Of a stretch of 64,000 nt of DNA, positions 53,582 to 62,117 are shown one piece after another; the first letter of the stretch is position 1, and the number at the start of each line of letters is the position of its first letter. Source of the stretch: Engelhardtia mirabilis (GTDB lineage Bacteria > Planctomycetota > UBA1135 > GCA-002686595). The stretch is taken from positions 2,294,001-2,358,000 of the forward strand of contig NZ_CP036287.1 of the NCBI RefSeq assembly GCF_007748095.1. The letters run 5' to 3'. The notes beneath the pieces were generated by a model, which made no database searches, was not told where the DNA came from, and saw only the letters and a list, made by a program, of their open reading frames with translations. Made by a program: the position numbers and the translations under genes.

Positions 53582-54730
53582 CTACCGTGGCAGGCCGAAA
53601 GCGAGCCTGACGAACGGGCCGCTGAGGTATTCGCGGGTCGGGATCTGACTCTGGAGCAGGGGCCCGGTCAGGCCGCGCTCCAGGATCAGTCGTAGGGTCT
53701 CGGCCACCCCGGCGGCAGTGGTGGACTGGATCGCCCGCAGATGGCGTCCGCCGACCTCGATCGGATCGCAGACCCAACCGCGCCGCAGGGCGCGCCGGCG
53801 CCCCTGGGAGTCGAGACCCTCGACCGAGGCGAAGATCGCCACCTCGTCGTCGTCGCAGTGGGGGATGGCGGCTTCCATCCGCTCCTGCAAGCGCGCGGCG
53901 CGGTCGGTGCCCGCGCCGATCTCGGCCAGTTGCCGGTCCACCCAGGCGTAGTGCCCGAGGTGGCGCAGGGTCTTGTAGTCCAGGTGTCGCACCCGTCCTG
54001 CCAGGGCGGTGGGCAGGTCAGCGGCGCCCCCGGAGGTGAGGTCCTCCTCGAACTGTCGACCGTCGACCAACAGCGTGCGGCGTTCGGAGAGGGACTTCAC
54101 GCGCAAGGTCTCGCCCTCGCGCACCACGATCGCGTCCTCCACGTACTCCGTGGCCACGCCCACCGGACTCCAGGTCCAGCCGTAGAAGTGCGGTGCGGTC
54201 GCGTGCCGGGTCAGCGCGCCCACGCGCATCGCGATCGAGTCGACCCCGTTCACCTCCCAAGTCTCGCAGGCGCGCTCGAACAGCGAGTTCGCGAGCACGT
54301 TGATGTAGCCGGGTGCCAGGCCGCACTGCAGGGCGAAGCAGGTCGACGCGCCCTGCGCCAGGCCTTGGATCTCCTCGGTCTCGCGCACGTACTCGGTCAG
54401 GTTGAGGTAGTGCAACCCGTGCTCGAGGGCCAGGCGCGCCATGCGCGGAGCCTGTGCTCCTGGCAGGCAGTCGATGATTGCGTCGGCGCTGGACAGGGCG
54501 GCGGTCAACTCCGCACTCACGCCGTCGGCCGGCATGGCGATCGCGACCGGCGGCGGATCCTCGCCGTCCGCAGTCGCGAACTCGGCCGCCGAACGCGCGG
54601 CGTCGAGGGAGAGGTCTCCGATGGTGACCGCGCAGGGCAGGGTCGGTTCGTTGCGCAGCAGGAGGGCCAGGGCGCGGCCAATGCCGCCGCCGCCGGCGAT
54701 GAAGACGTGGTGTCGATCCGTGGCAGTCAT
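53582..54730 (-). CDS. Saccharopine-dehydrogenase-like oxidoreductase
   Basis: NAD(P)-dependent oxidoreductase of 382 aa. ATG 54730 leads directly into the Rossmann strand HHVFIAGGGGIGRALALLL with the dinucleotide-binding glycines at about 11-15. HYLNLTEYVRE and CGLAPGYINVLANSLF match the saccharopine dehydrogenase/LYS9-like family, as does the C-terminal part (HFYGWTWSPVGVATEYV). The family includes saccharopine reductases and carboxynorspermidine synthases; which reaction applies is not visible. A start at 54799 would put non-conserved residues before the Rossmann fold. Confidence 0.85.
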   Translation of the reverse strand: MTATDRHHVFIAGGGGIGRALALLLRNEPTLPCAVTIGDLSLDAARSAAEFATADGEDPPPVAIAMPADGVSAELTAALSSADAIIDCLPGAQAPRMARLALEHGLHYLNLTEYVRETEEIQGLAQGASTCFALQCGLAPGYINVLANSLFERACETWEVNGVDSIAMRVGALTRHATAPHFYGWTWSPVGVATEYVEDAIVVREGETLRVKSLSERRTLLVDGRQFEEDLTSGGAADLPTALAGRVRHLDYKTLRHLGHYAWVDRQLAEIGAGTDRAARLQERMEAAIPHCDDDEVAIFASVEGLDSQGRRRALRRGWVCDPIEVGGRHLRAIQSTTAAGVAETLRLILERGLTGPLLQSQIPTREYLSGPFVRLAFGLPR

Positions 54731-54914
54731 GATCGCGCGGGTCGGACCCGCGCCGGACAGTTGGCGCCGCACGGGATCGCGCGGGCAGGGAATCCGCACG
54801 CAGGCGCGCGGCTGGATTGGAAGCGCTCGGGGCCTGCCCGAGCTTGGAAGTCGTGGCCGGAAGCCCTCAATGAAGGGGGCCCGCCAGCGCTGATCGAGCG
54901 CAACAGGTTAGCGA

Positions 54915-56807
54915 CTAGCGCAGTGGCGAGTCCTCGACCAAGCCCTGGCCCTCACGGATCACCAGCCGGCGATCGGCGGCTCCCGGGCCGAGGCTTTCGA
55001 CCCGACCCGAGGGCCAACGCACGTCGAGGCGCGCATAGCCCTCGAGGTCGCCGAGCCCGAAGTAGAGCTCCGGCGCCGAGGACGACTGGTAGCCCTGGGC
55101 GGTCATCACCTCGGCCTTGAGCGCGAACTGCTGGGAGTCAGGCGTGCCGCGCGGGAAGGCGGGCACCAGGATGACCGTCGCACCGTGACCGTCCGCTGGC
55201 GTGCGCGGGCCCTGCCCCTCGGCGTGAACGCTCGGCCCCAAGCAACGCACCACCAGGCGATGGGCGTCGGACCCGGTGCGGTTCATGCCCAAGGCTGCGG
55301 GCCCGTCGATCGTGACCAGGACCAGGTCGGGCGCGCCGTCCCCGTCCAGGTCGCCCACGGCGGTTCCGCGAGTGCCGACATCACGCGCCAGGATAGATTG
55401 CGCCGTTGCGGGTTCGACGGCCTGGGCCCGGGCGTAGGGACCCAGTCGCCAGAGGCCGTCGGGCTGCCCGTACTTGGTGCCGGTGCTGGGCTCGTCCGCC
55501 TGGGGATACACGTGCCCATTAGCGGTGAACAGCTCGAGCCAGCCGTCCCCGTCGAAGTCGACCAGATGCACTCCCCACGACAATAGCCGGCGCGTGGCGT
55601 TGCCGAGGCCGAGCCTGTAGGTCTGCGTCGTGAAGCCCACGTCGGCCCCGAACAGGACCTGGGTCGGCTCGTCCGAGAAGTTCGTCACCGCCAGGTCGAA
55701 GCGCCCGTCGCGATCGACGTCGCCGACCGCGACGCCCATGCCGGCCTCGGGCATCCCGTCCTGGTTGACGGCCACGCCGGCCGTGGGGGCGACGTCGCGC
55801 AGCCGCCCCGTGCCGTCGTTGATCAAGAGCAGGTTGGCCACCGAATCGTTGGCCACGTAGAGGTCGTCGTCGCCATCGCCCTCCGCGTCGAAGGCCACCA
55901 CGCCGAGGGTGAAGCCCGCCGTGTGGTCGGGTAGCCAGGCGGCGGTCTTGTCCTCGAAGGTCCCGTCGCCGCGGCCGCGCAGAATGCGATCGGACTGGGC
56001 CACGAGGCCCCGCGGTCCGCAGTAGACGCTCAGGCCCTTCCATTGGCAGGGCACCGACAGCACGCCATCGCCCAGGGTCCCGATGGGGGGGGCGACCGGA
56101 TCCAGGTCGAGGTACTGGCCCAGGTAGGCGTCCAGGTAGCCGTCGCGGTCGGCGTCGAACAGGGCCAGGCTGGTGGTCCACAGGGGCACCGAACCGGCTT
56201 CCCGGGGCTGGCCGACGACCAGGCGGGCGCCGGGGGCCTCGGCCTCGGTCGGCATGGTGCCCGGGTCGGCCACCGGCACGAGCCCGCCGGCCTCGCTCTG
56301 GAGCAGGACGGCCACGTCGCCGAAACCTCCGACCATCAGATCCGCGCGCCCGTCGCCGTCCAGGTCCCCGGCGCCCAGGCCTGTCCACCAACCCGAGAGT
56401 CCGGGGCCAGGGAGGGGCTCGAAGTGGCCCTCACCGTCGTTGACGAACAGCTCGACGTCCGCGCCGGGGCCGGTGATCAGACTCCCGAGCGTGTCGAGGC
56501 CCTGGGAGAAGGCCAGGTCCAGGTCGCCGTCACCGCCCAGGTCGAGCAGGGCCACTCCGGCTCCATTGGCCTCCAGGATGGTCGCCTTGCCGGGTTCGCC
56601 GCTGTGGTTGCGGTAGGTCAGCCCGCGGGCGGCCGCCTCGTCCGGAAAGCCCCGCGGCTCGGTCTCGGGGGACTTGTCCTGGACGCGGGCGGCCGTGCCG
56701 GTGTCCGTCACCGGGGCCGAGACCGGGTCCGGATCGGAGCAGGCTGCCAGGCCGGCCAGGGCCAGAAGGGTCGTCAGGCCGAGCGGGGCGGGGCTGTGTG
56801 AGGTCAT
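54915..56807 (-). CDS. FG-GAP/VCBS and ASPIC/UnbV repeat lipoprotein
   Basis: Exported protein of 630 aa of the CRTAC1-like type, common in planctomycetes. Lipobox LAAC with Cys 23. At least six FG-GAP calcium-loop repeats are visible, such as DLDGDGRADLMVGGFGD, DADRDGYLDAYLGQYLD, DVDRDGRFDLAVTNFSD, DFDGDGWLELFTANGH and DLDGDGAPDLVLV, predicting a beta-propeller. The C-terminal ASPIC/UnbV domain ends with LDVRWPSGRVESLGPG. The role is unknown; such proteins bind calcium and are often surface-exposed. It is divergent from the plus-strand gene at 56962. Confidence 0.93.
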   Translation of the reverse strand: MTSHSPAPLGLTTLLALAGLAACSDPDPVSAPVTDTGTAARVQDKSPETEPRGFPDEAAARGLTYRNHSGEPGKATILEANGAGVALLDLGGDGDLDLAFSQGLDTLGSLITGPGADVELFVNDGEGHFEPLPGPGLSGWWTGLGAGDLDGDGRADLMVGGFGDVAVLLQSEAGGLVPVADPGTMPTEAEAPGARLVVGQPREAGSVPLWTTSLALFDADRDGYLDAYLGQYLDLDPVAPPIGTLGDGVLSVPCQWKGLSVYCGPRGLVAQSDRILRGRGDGTFEDKTAAWLPDHTAGFTLGVVAFDAEGDGDDDLYVANDSVANLLLINDGTGRLRDVAPTAGVAVNQDGMPEAGMGVAVGDVDRDGRFDLAVTNFSDEPTQVLFGADVGFTTQTYRLGLGNATRRLLSWGVHLVDFDGDGWLELFTANGHVYPQADEPSTGTKYGQPDGLWRLGPYARAQAVEPATAQSILARDVGTRGTAVGDLDGDGAPDLVLVTIDGPAALGMNRTGSDAHRLVVRCLGPSVHAEGQGPRTPADGHGATVILVPAFPRGTPDSQQFALKAEVMTAQGYQSSSAPELYFGLGDLEGYARLDVRWPSGRVESLGPGAADRRLVIREGQGLVEDSPLR

Positions 56808-56961
56808 GGGGAGTTGCAGGTCGCGGGGCGGCCGAGGATCCTAACTGCCGCTCGAGGGTCTCCGGCCGTTGACCGTCGGCGCTTCGGGGCCGTAACCTCT
56901 GCGGTTCGCTCCGCGGCTCGATGGTCTCCACGGACCCTCCCGCGACCGGTACCCGATCTCT

Positions 56962-57690
56962 ATGGCACGCAAGGACCTGATGCAGGCCTTTCGCGAGCTG
57001 GAAGCCCAGCGTCGCGGGAGTGCTGACGGTAGCACCGACGGTGGCGCCGATCAGCGCGCCTCGGTGACGTCGTCCGCGGCGGCGCCTGGCGCGGCGGGCC
57101 CGTCGTCGGTAGCCGAGCCGCCTGCGGTCGCGCCGTCTCGTCATCAGGCCCCTGGCTCCGCTGCTGCCGGTGGCGTAGCCCGCGCCTCGCTCTTTCTCCC
57201 ACTCGTCCAGCCGATCGTGCTGGCTTGCCTCGCACTGGTCTTCGCCCTGGGGTTCTTCCTCGGCAGCAACCGCGCCGCGGGCGTGTCCGCCGCTGGCCCG
57301 GATTCCGGTTCCGGATCCGCTCGCCCCGTCGAAGATCCGAACGGGCGCTCCCTCGACGACGACGCCTCGGGCGCGTTCTCCGAGGTGAATGCTGCCCTGC
57401 TCGACCGCGACAACCGCTACACGGTCCTGGCGATCACCTACGACACCAACTCCGCGCGCAACCGCGAGTTGGCGGGCGCGACCGTCCAAGCCTTCCGCGA
57501 CGCGGGCCTCCCCGCTGCCCGGCCCCAGGCCAGTGGCGCGGCGCTGGTCGTGGTCGTCGGTGCCGCACCCACCCAGGAAGACCTGTTCGACCTGCGCGAG
57601 GCGGTGCGCGGTGCAGCCGCCCCCAGTGGCCGGGTGGGTGAGTTCTCAACTGCCGGCATCTACGCCATCGACAATCTCATCGAGCGCTAG
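56962..57690 (+). CDS. Single-pass membrane protein with a possible SPOR-like domain
   Basis: 242-aa protein. The N-terminus is cytoplasmic and ends in a low-complexity Ala/Ser/Pro linker. One transmembrane helix (PIVLACLALVFALGFFLGS) lies at about residues 90-108. The extracytoplasmic C-terminal domain runs YTVLAITYDTNSARNRELA to AAPTQEDLFDLREAVRG. Alternating strands and helices plus a repeated pattern recall SPOR domains, which bind peptidoglycan stripped of stem peptides, but the match is only suggestive. If right, the protein could act at the division site. Confidence 0.75.
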   Translation: MARKDLMQAFRELEAQRRGSADGSTDGGADQRASVTSSAAAPGAAGPSSVAEPPAVAPSRHQAPGSAAAGGVARASLFLPLVQPIVLACLALVFALGFFLGSNRAAGVSAAGPDSGSGSARPVEDPNGRSLDDDASGAFSEVNAALLDRDNRYTVLAITYDTNSARNRELAGATVQAFRDAGLPAARPQASGAALVVVVGAAPTQEDLFDLREAVRGAAAPSGRVGEFSTAGIYAIDNLIER

Positions 57691-57875
57691 ATCTGATCGA
57701 GCGCTAGCTTCCCAGCCCATTCAGCCGTCGCGTCGGCGCCCCTTGTGGGCGACCACACGCGCGCGGCGAGCCTTCTCCTGACTGACCGACCGGTCCTCCG
57801 CGGCCGAGCGCACGCGACCCTTCATCGGCGCCGACGAAACACGGCGCCGACCAACCACAGCGCCGACCAACAGCC

Positions 57876-58130
57876 ATGTCCATCCACAGAAGCCTCCGTG
57901 GCGTCGACACCCTCAAGGGTGAGCGCAGCGTCCTCACCCGCTTCGAGCGCATCCAGAAGATGATTGCCGACGGTCGACTCGACCCCGCCGGCGACTCGTC
58001 CTTCGGGCTCCCGAAGATGCGGACCAAATTCAAGATCGTGTCCGGCAAGAAGGCCAAGGCCCTCGCCGATCAGCGTGCCGCCGACGCCAAGGATGGCGAC
58101 GAAAAGGGCAAGAAGGCCAAGAAGAAGTAG
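57876..58130 (+). CDS. PVC-specific small basic protein
   Basis: 84-aa Lys/Arg-rich protein. It starts MSIHRSLRGVDTLKGERSVL and continues TRFERIQKMIADGRLD and FGLPKMRTKFKIV, ending in a lysine run. This fits the TIGR04137-like family of short basic proteins known from Planctomycetes, Verrucomicrobia and Chlamydiae, thought to be ribosome- or rRNA-associated (from memory; function unproven). Its size is normal for the family. It precedes QueE and Der on the same strand, a setting consistent with RNA modification and ribosome assembly. Confidence 0.85.
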   Translation: MSIHRSLRGVDTLKGERSVLTRFERIQKMIADGRLDPAGDSSFGLPKMRTKFKIVSGKKAKALADQRAADAKDGDEKGKKAKKK

Positions 58131-58234
58131 TCCGGTCCGCCGCCGGTGCGAGCCGGCGGCGCGCGGGCTGCGTGCGTGGCGCCGGGCGGCCGGGTCGCAG
58201 GACCCCCGTTCGGCGGGCGCTCAGCGAGTTGGAC

Positions 58235-59086
58235 ATGCGGACCTCCACCCCAGCGGCGGCGACGCGCAGGCGCGGCGCGCGTGCGCCGGTCCTGGAGGTC
58301 TTTGCCTCGATTCAGGGCGAGGGACGCTATGTGGGCGAGCCCCAGGTGTTCGTGCGCCTGCGGGGCTGCCCCCTGCGCTGTAGTTACTGCGACACGCCCC
58401 ATTCGTGGCTCCTGCGCGAGGGCGATCGGGCCCATATCGCCGGTGGTGATCCGACCGACGACGCCTGGGCCAGCCCCTTCCAGGTGGCCTGCTGGGTCGC
58501 TCAGGCCGAGCCCGGGGTCCCCCGAGCGGTGAGCCTGACGGGCGGCGAGCCGCTCTTGTGGCCGGACTTCCTGGTGGAGCTGGCGGGGATGCTCGGTCAG
58601 CGGCCCCTGCGCCTGGAGACCGCCGGCGCCCACCCCGACGCCCTGGAGCGGGTGCGCGACGTGATCGCGCACGTGAGCCTGGACTTGAAGTTGCCCTCCG
58701 ACCTGGGCCCGCCGGTCGAGCTACCGCGCGGGTCGTCGGCGCCGGAGGGCGAGCTGCGCCACGAGCCCGTGGACGACGCGGTGCCCCGCAACGCCGCCGA
58801 GTGGCGCGCGACCCGCCGGGAGACCCTGCCGCTTCTGCGCGGACGCGACGCCGTGGGCAAGTTGATCGTGACTTCGCAATCGCCGGTTGCGGAGGTGCTC
58901 GAGGTGCTCGAGGACGTGGCCGAGCTGTGCGCGGAGCTGCCGATCGTGATCCAGCCGGCGACGCCCGTGGCCCGCGCGGGCCAGCCCTCCGCGGCCGAAC
59001 TCGACGCCGTGGTCGAGCTGGCCCTCGAGCTGGGCCTCGAGACCCGCTTGCTGCCCCAGCTCCACCGACTGATGGACCGGCCCTGA
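58235..59086 (+). CDS. queE: 7-carboxy-7-deazaguanine synthase
   Basis: Radical-SAM enzyme of queuosine synthesis, about 283 aa from ATG 58235. The family hallmark is EVFASIQGEGRYVGEPQVF, followed by the Fe-S cluster motif CPLRCSYC (Cys45, Cys49, Cys52) and SLTGGEPLL. It converts 6-carboxytetrahydropterin to 7-carboxy-7-deazaguanine. At 283 aa it is longer than most QueE proteins because of an insertion of about 35 residues in the C-terminal half (around EGELRHEPVDDAVPRNAAEW). No queC or queD is nearby. The frame runs upstream to 58172 without conserved sequence. Confidence 0.93.
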   Translation: MRTSTPAAATRRRGARAPVLEVFASIQGEGRYVGEPQVFVRLRGCPLRCSYCDTPHSWLLREGDRAHIAGGDPTDDAWASPFQVACWVAQAEPGVPRAVSLTGGEPLLWPDFLVELAGMLGQRPLRLETAGAHPDALERVRDVIAHVSLDLKLPSDLGPPVELPRGSSAPEGELRHEPVDDAVPRNAAEWRATRRETLPLLRGRDAVGKLIVTSQSPVAEVLEVLEDVAELCAELPIVIQPATPVARAGQPSAAELDAVVELALELGLETRLLPQLHRLMDRP

Positions 59087-59183
59087 AGGCGGCCCCTCCA
59101 GGCCGCCCCGGCGTCCGAGCCTGATACCTTCCTAGGCCCGAATCCCCTGCCGACTCGCCCGTGACGGGCCCCGGCGCACTCCG

Positions 59184-60539
59184 ATGTCCTCCCCCGATCC
59201 CTATCGCATCGCCATTGTCGGCCGACCCAACGTGGGTAAGTCGACGCTCCTGAACCGCCTGTTCGGTAGTCGGGTCTCGATCGTCGAGCCCACCGCCGGC
59301 GTCACCCGTGACCGCATCGGCGTGCGGGTGGAGCTGCCCTGCTACAACCGCACCCGCGTGGTCGAGGTGATCGACACGGGCGGCATCGGCATCGTGGATC
59401 GCCACGACCTGGGTCCCCACGTGGAGGAGCAGGTGCGCGTGGCCACCATGGCCGCGGACCTGATCCTGTTCATGGTCGACGTGCGCGACGGCGTGACGCC
59501 GCTGGACGTGGAGGTTGCGAGGCGCCTGCGCGGCCTGTCCAAGCCGGTCCAGTTGGTCTGCAACAAGGCCGACACCGAAAAGTTCAACTGGGAGGTCGAC
59601 GCCTTCCGGCGCCTGGGCATCGTCGGCGAGCCGATCGCGATCAGCGCCCAGAACGGCGACGGCATGGTGGCCCTGGTGGAGCGCATCAACGAGCTCTTGC
59701 CGCCGGTGGAGGGGGAGGCCGAGCGCTTCCGCCCCTCGCTCAAGCTGGCGATCGTCGGGCGTCGCAACGCGGGCAAGTCGACCATGGTCAACGCCCTGGC
59801 CAAGGAGGAACGCATGATCGTGTCGGAGATCCCCGGCACGACCCGCGACGCGGTGGACGTGATCCTCGAGCGCGACGGCCACACGATCGTCGTGATCGAC
59901 ACCGCGGGCATCAAGAAGAAGAGTTCCTTCGACGACCCGATCGACTTCTTCAGCGACACGCGTTCCTACCGCGCCGTGCGGCGGGCCGACGTGGCCCTGT
60001 TGTTGTTCGACGCCACGGCGCCCCTCTCGGGTCTCGAGAAGCGCCTGGCGCGCTACGTCGTCGACCACCACAAGCCGCTCGTGCTGGGCGCGAACAAGTG
60101 GGACCTGGCGCGGGGCAAGATGGAGCCCGAAGCCCTCGAGACGTACCTGGCCACGCAACTGCCGGGGGTGCCGTGGGTGCCGCTCAGCTTCCTCTCGGCC
60201 AAGAGCGGCTGGCACGTGGAGGAGACCTTCCGCCTGTGCGAGGAGCTCTTCGAGCAGTCGTCCCTGCGGGTCGGCACCGGTGAGCTCAACCGCGTCCTCG
60301 AGCGCGCGTTGCAGGCCAAGAACCCCAGCTCGAAGGGCCACCGGGTGCAGATCCGCTACGCCACCCAGGTCTCCGAGCGTCCGCCGCGCATCCTCTTGTT
60401 CGTCAACGACAAGCGGCTCGTGACCAAGGACTACCTGCGCTACTTGGAGAACCGCTTCCGCGAGGAGCTGCCCTTCAAGGAGATCCCCATGCATTTCGTG
60501 CTGCGCGACAAGCAGGACGCCGTCCTCGAAGAGACTTGA
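59184..60539 (+). CDS. der: Ribosome-assembly GTPase Der (EngA)
   Basis: Essential GTPase for maturation of the 50S subunit, 451 aa, normal for Der. Two tandem G domains: G1 GRPNVGKST with DTGG and NKAD, then GRRNAGKST with DTAG and NKWD. The C-terminal KH-like domain includes RVLERALQAKNPSSKGHRVQ and KDYLRYLENRFREELPF. The ATG at 59184 lies 97 nt after QueE. The stop overlaps a possible TTG start of the next lipoprotein gene. Confidence 0.97.
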   Translation: MSSPDPYRIAIVGRPNVGKSTLLNRLFGSRVSIVEPTAGVTRDRIGVRVELPCYNRTRVVEVIDTGGIGIVDRHDLGPHVEEQVRVATMAADLILFMVDVRDGVTPLDVEVARRLRGLSKPVQLVCNKADTEKFNWEVDAFRRLGIVGEPIAISAQNGDGMVALVERINELLPPVEGEAERFRPSLKLAIVGRRNAGKSTMVNALAKEERMIVSEIPGTTRDAVDVILERDGHTIVVIDTAGIKKKSSFDDPIDFFSDTRSYRAVRRADVALLLFDATAPLSGLEKRLARYVVDHHKPLVLGANKWDLARGKMEPEALETYLATQLPGVPWVPLSFLSAKSGWHVEETFRLCEELFEQSSLRVGTGELNRVLERALQAKNPSSKGHRVQIRYATQVSERPPRILLFVNDKRLVTKDYLRYLENRFREELPFKEIPMHFVLRDKQDAVLEET

Positions 60540-60544
60540 AGCCG

Positions 60545-61051
60545 ATGAACATCGAATCTGCCCTCGCGCGCCTGCTGTTGCTGGTGCTGCCCCTGTCGGT
60601 CTTCGTGGGCTGCTCGACCACGCCCAGGGAGCCCAAGCCGACCTGGAGGGAGGCCGAGGTGTCCGCGCCCAGCGAGAACGTGCTGCGCGTCATGTCGATC
60701 GGAGCCCTCGAGCGGCTCGGCTACAAGAAGGTCGAGTCCGACCCCACCGGCCTGCAGATCACCTCGGGCTGGCGCAACTCCCTGGCGCCCTTCAGCGGGG
60801 ACGGCTACCGCGTGATGGCCGAGATCGAGTACGAGCCCCTGCGCGCCGGCGCCTGGAGCGTGCGCGTGCGGGTCAAGCGTCAGGTCAACATGTCGATGGT
60901 CAACCCCAACGATCCCGCGTTCGCCAAGTGGGAGTGGGGGCCCGACGACGTCCAGGAGGCGGGGGTGTTGCTGCAGCAGTTGCGCTCGTCCCTGGACCCG
61001 GTGGAGGACTTCAAGGTCGGCAGCGAGGTGGACCGCCGGTACCTGCGGTGA
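60545..61051 (+). CDS. Small lipoprotein of unknown function
   Basis: 168-aa protein from ATG 60545 (TTG 60536, overlapping the Der stop, is also possible). It has a lipoprotein signal peptide (LLLLVLPLSVFVGC) with Cys near residue 23. The mature part starts STTPREPKPTWREAEV and includes MAEIEYEPLRAGAWSVRVRV, which suggests a small alpha/beta domain. I do not recognise the family. It is directly downstream of der and 110 nt before the glycan exporter genes. Confidence 0.84.
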   Translation: MNIESALARLLLLVLPLSVFVGCSTTPREPKPTWREAEVSAPSENVLRVMSIGALERLGYKKVESDPTGLQITSGWRNSLAPFSGDGYRVMAEIEYEPLRAGAWSVRVRVKRQVNMSMVNPNDPAFAKWEWGPDDVQEAGVLLQQLRSSLDPVEDFKVGSEVDRRYLR

Positions 61052-61161
61052 CCGCTGAAGGACCTCGGAAGGGTGCGCGAGCCAGCACCTAGGTCGAGGC
61101 CCCGCCCACTCACGCCCCGGCTGCCAGAGACCCCCCCCAAGAACTTTCCGCAGAACCTTCG

Positions 61162-62115
61162 ATGACGCCCCCTCCCGAAGCGATTGCCGTGGATGCCTCC
61201 GACGACGGTTGGATCACCTCCGACCCGCCCGGCCCGGCCCACGTTGTGCGACGACTGGTCGGCTTGCCGACGATGCTCGCGCGGCACCGAGACCTGATCT
61301 ACACCTCCGTCCGCCGGGAGCTCGAGGCGCGCTTCACAGGGACCCTGCTCGGGTGGCTGTGGCCGCTCGTGTACCCGGTGTTCATGTTCGTCGTCTACTA
61401 CTTCATCTTCGCGCGGCTCCTGGACCTCAAGCTTCCGGATCTGCCCGAGGGGCTGGAGGCGTCGATGGGCATCTACATGTTCACCGGCATCTTGATCTGG
61501 TCGGGCTTCGGCGAGGGCTTGGTGCGCGCCACCAACGTGATCGTCGAGAACGGCAACCTGATCAAGAAGCTGGCCTTCCCGACCGAGATCCTGCCGCTCA
61601 ACATGGTCCTCACCCATCTGGTGACGATGATGTTCGGCGTGGTCGCCTACGTGGCCGTGCTGCATGGCTCGGCCCTCTTCATGGAGACGCCGATCTTCCC
61701 GCCGCCGACGGCGATGTTGGCCTGGATCCCGGTGCTGCTCTTGTTGCAGATCGTGTTCACCTTCGGCTTGGGCCTGCTGTTGGCGACGCTGCAGGTCTTC
61801 GTGCGCGACACGATCCAGGTCACGACCCTGCTGGTCACCATCTGGATGTTCATCACGCCCATCTTCTGGGTCGCGAACCCCGAGGTGATGAGCAGCATCG
61901 AGCCCTTCCTGGACTCCCTTGCCTTCAACCCCCTCTACCACCTGATCTACGCCTGGCGCGTGGTCCTGATGTCCCGCCAGCCTGAGATCGCCTTCGTGGG
62001 CGAAGACTCATTCATCGGCTCCCTGGGGATCTTCGCGGTCTGGTCGGTGGCCGTCTTCCTGGTCGGCTACACCTTCTTCGTCCTGTCCCAACGGCGCTTC
62101 GCCGACGAGGTCTGA
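61162..62115 (+). CDS. Polysaccharide ABC exporter permease (Wzm/TagG type)
   Basis: Inner-membrane permease of an ABC-2 exporter for O-antigen, capsule or similar glycan, 317 aa. It has the N-terminal amphipathic region RHRDLIYTSVRRELEARF, then six predicted transmembrane helices (WLWPLVYPVFMFVVYYF; MFTGILIWSGFGEGL; and four more) and the family segment NPLYHLIYAWRVV near the C-terminus. It ends 2 nt before the Wzt-like ATPase, so the pair is translationally coupled. Start ATG 61162 gives about 40 extra residues before the core. Confidence 0.93.
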   Translation: MTPPPEAIAVDASDDGWITSDPPGPAHVVRRLVGLPTMLARHRDLIYTSVRRELEARFTGTLLGWLWPLVYPVFMFVVYYFIFARLLDLKLPDLPEGLEASMGIYMFTGILIWSGFGEGLVRATNVIVENGNLIKKLAFPTEILPLNMVLTHLVTMMFGVVAYVAVLHGSALFMETPIFPPPTAMLAWIPVLLLLQIVFTFGLGLLLATLQVFVRDTIQVTTLLVTIWMFITPIFWVANPEVMSSIEPFLDSLAFNPLYHLIYAWRVVLMSRQPEIAFVGEDSFIGSLGIFAVWSVAVFLVGYTFFVLSQRRFADEV

Positions 62116-62117
62116 GC

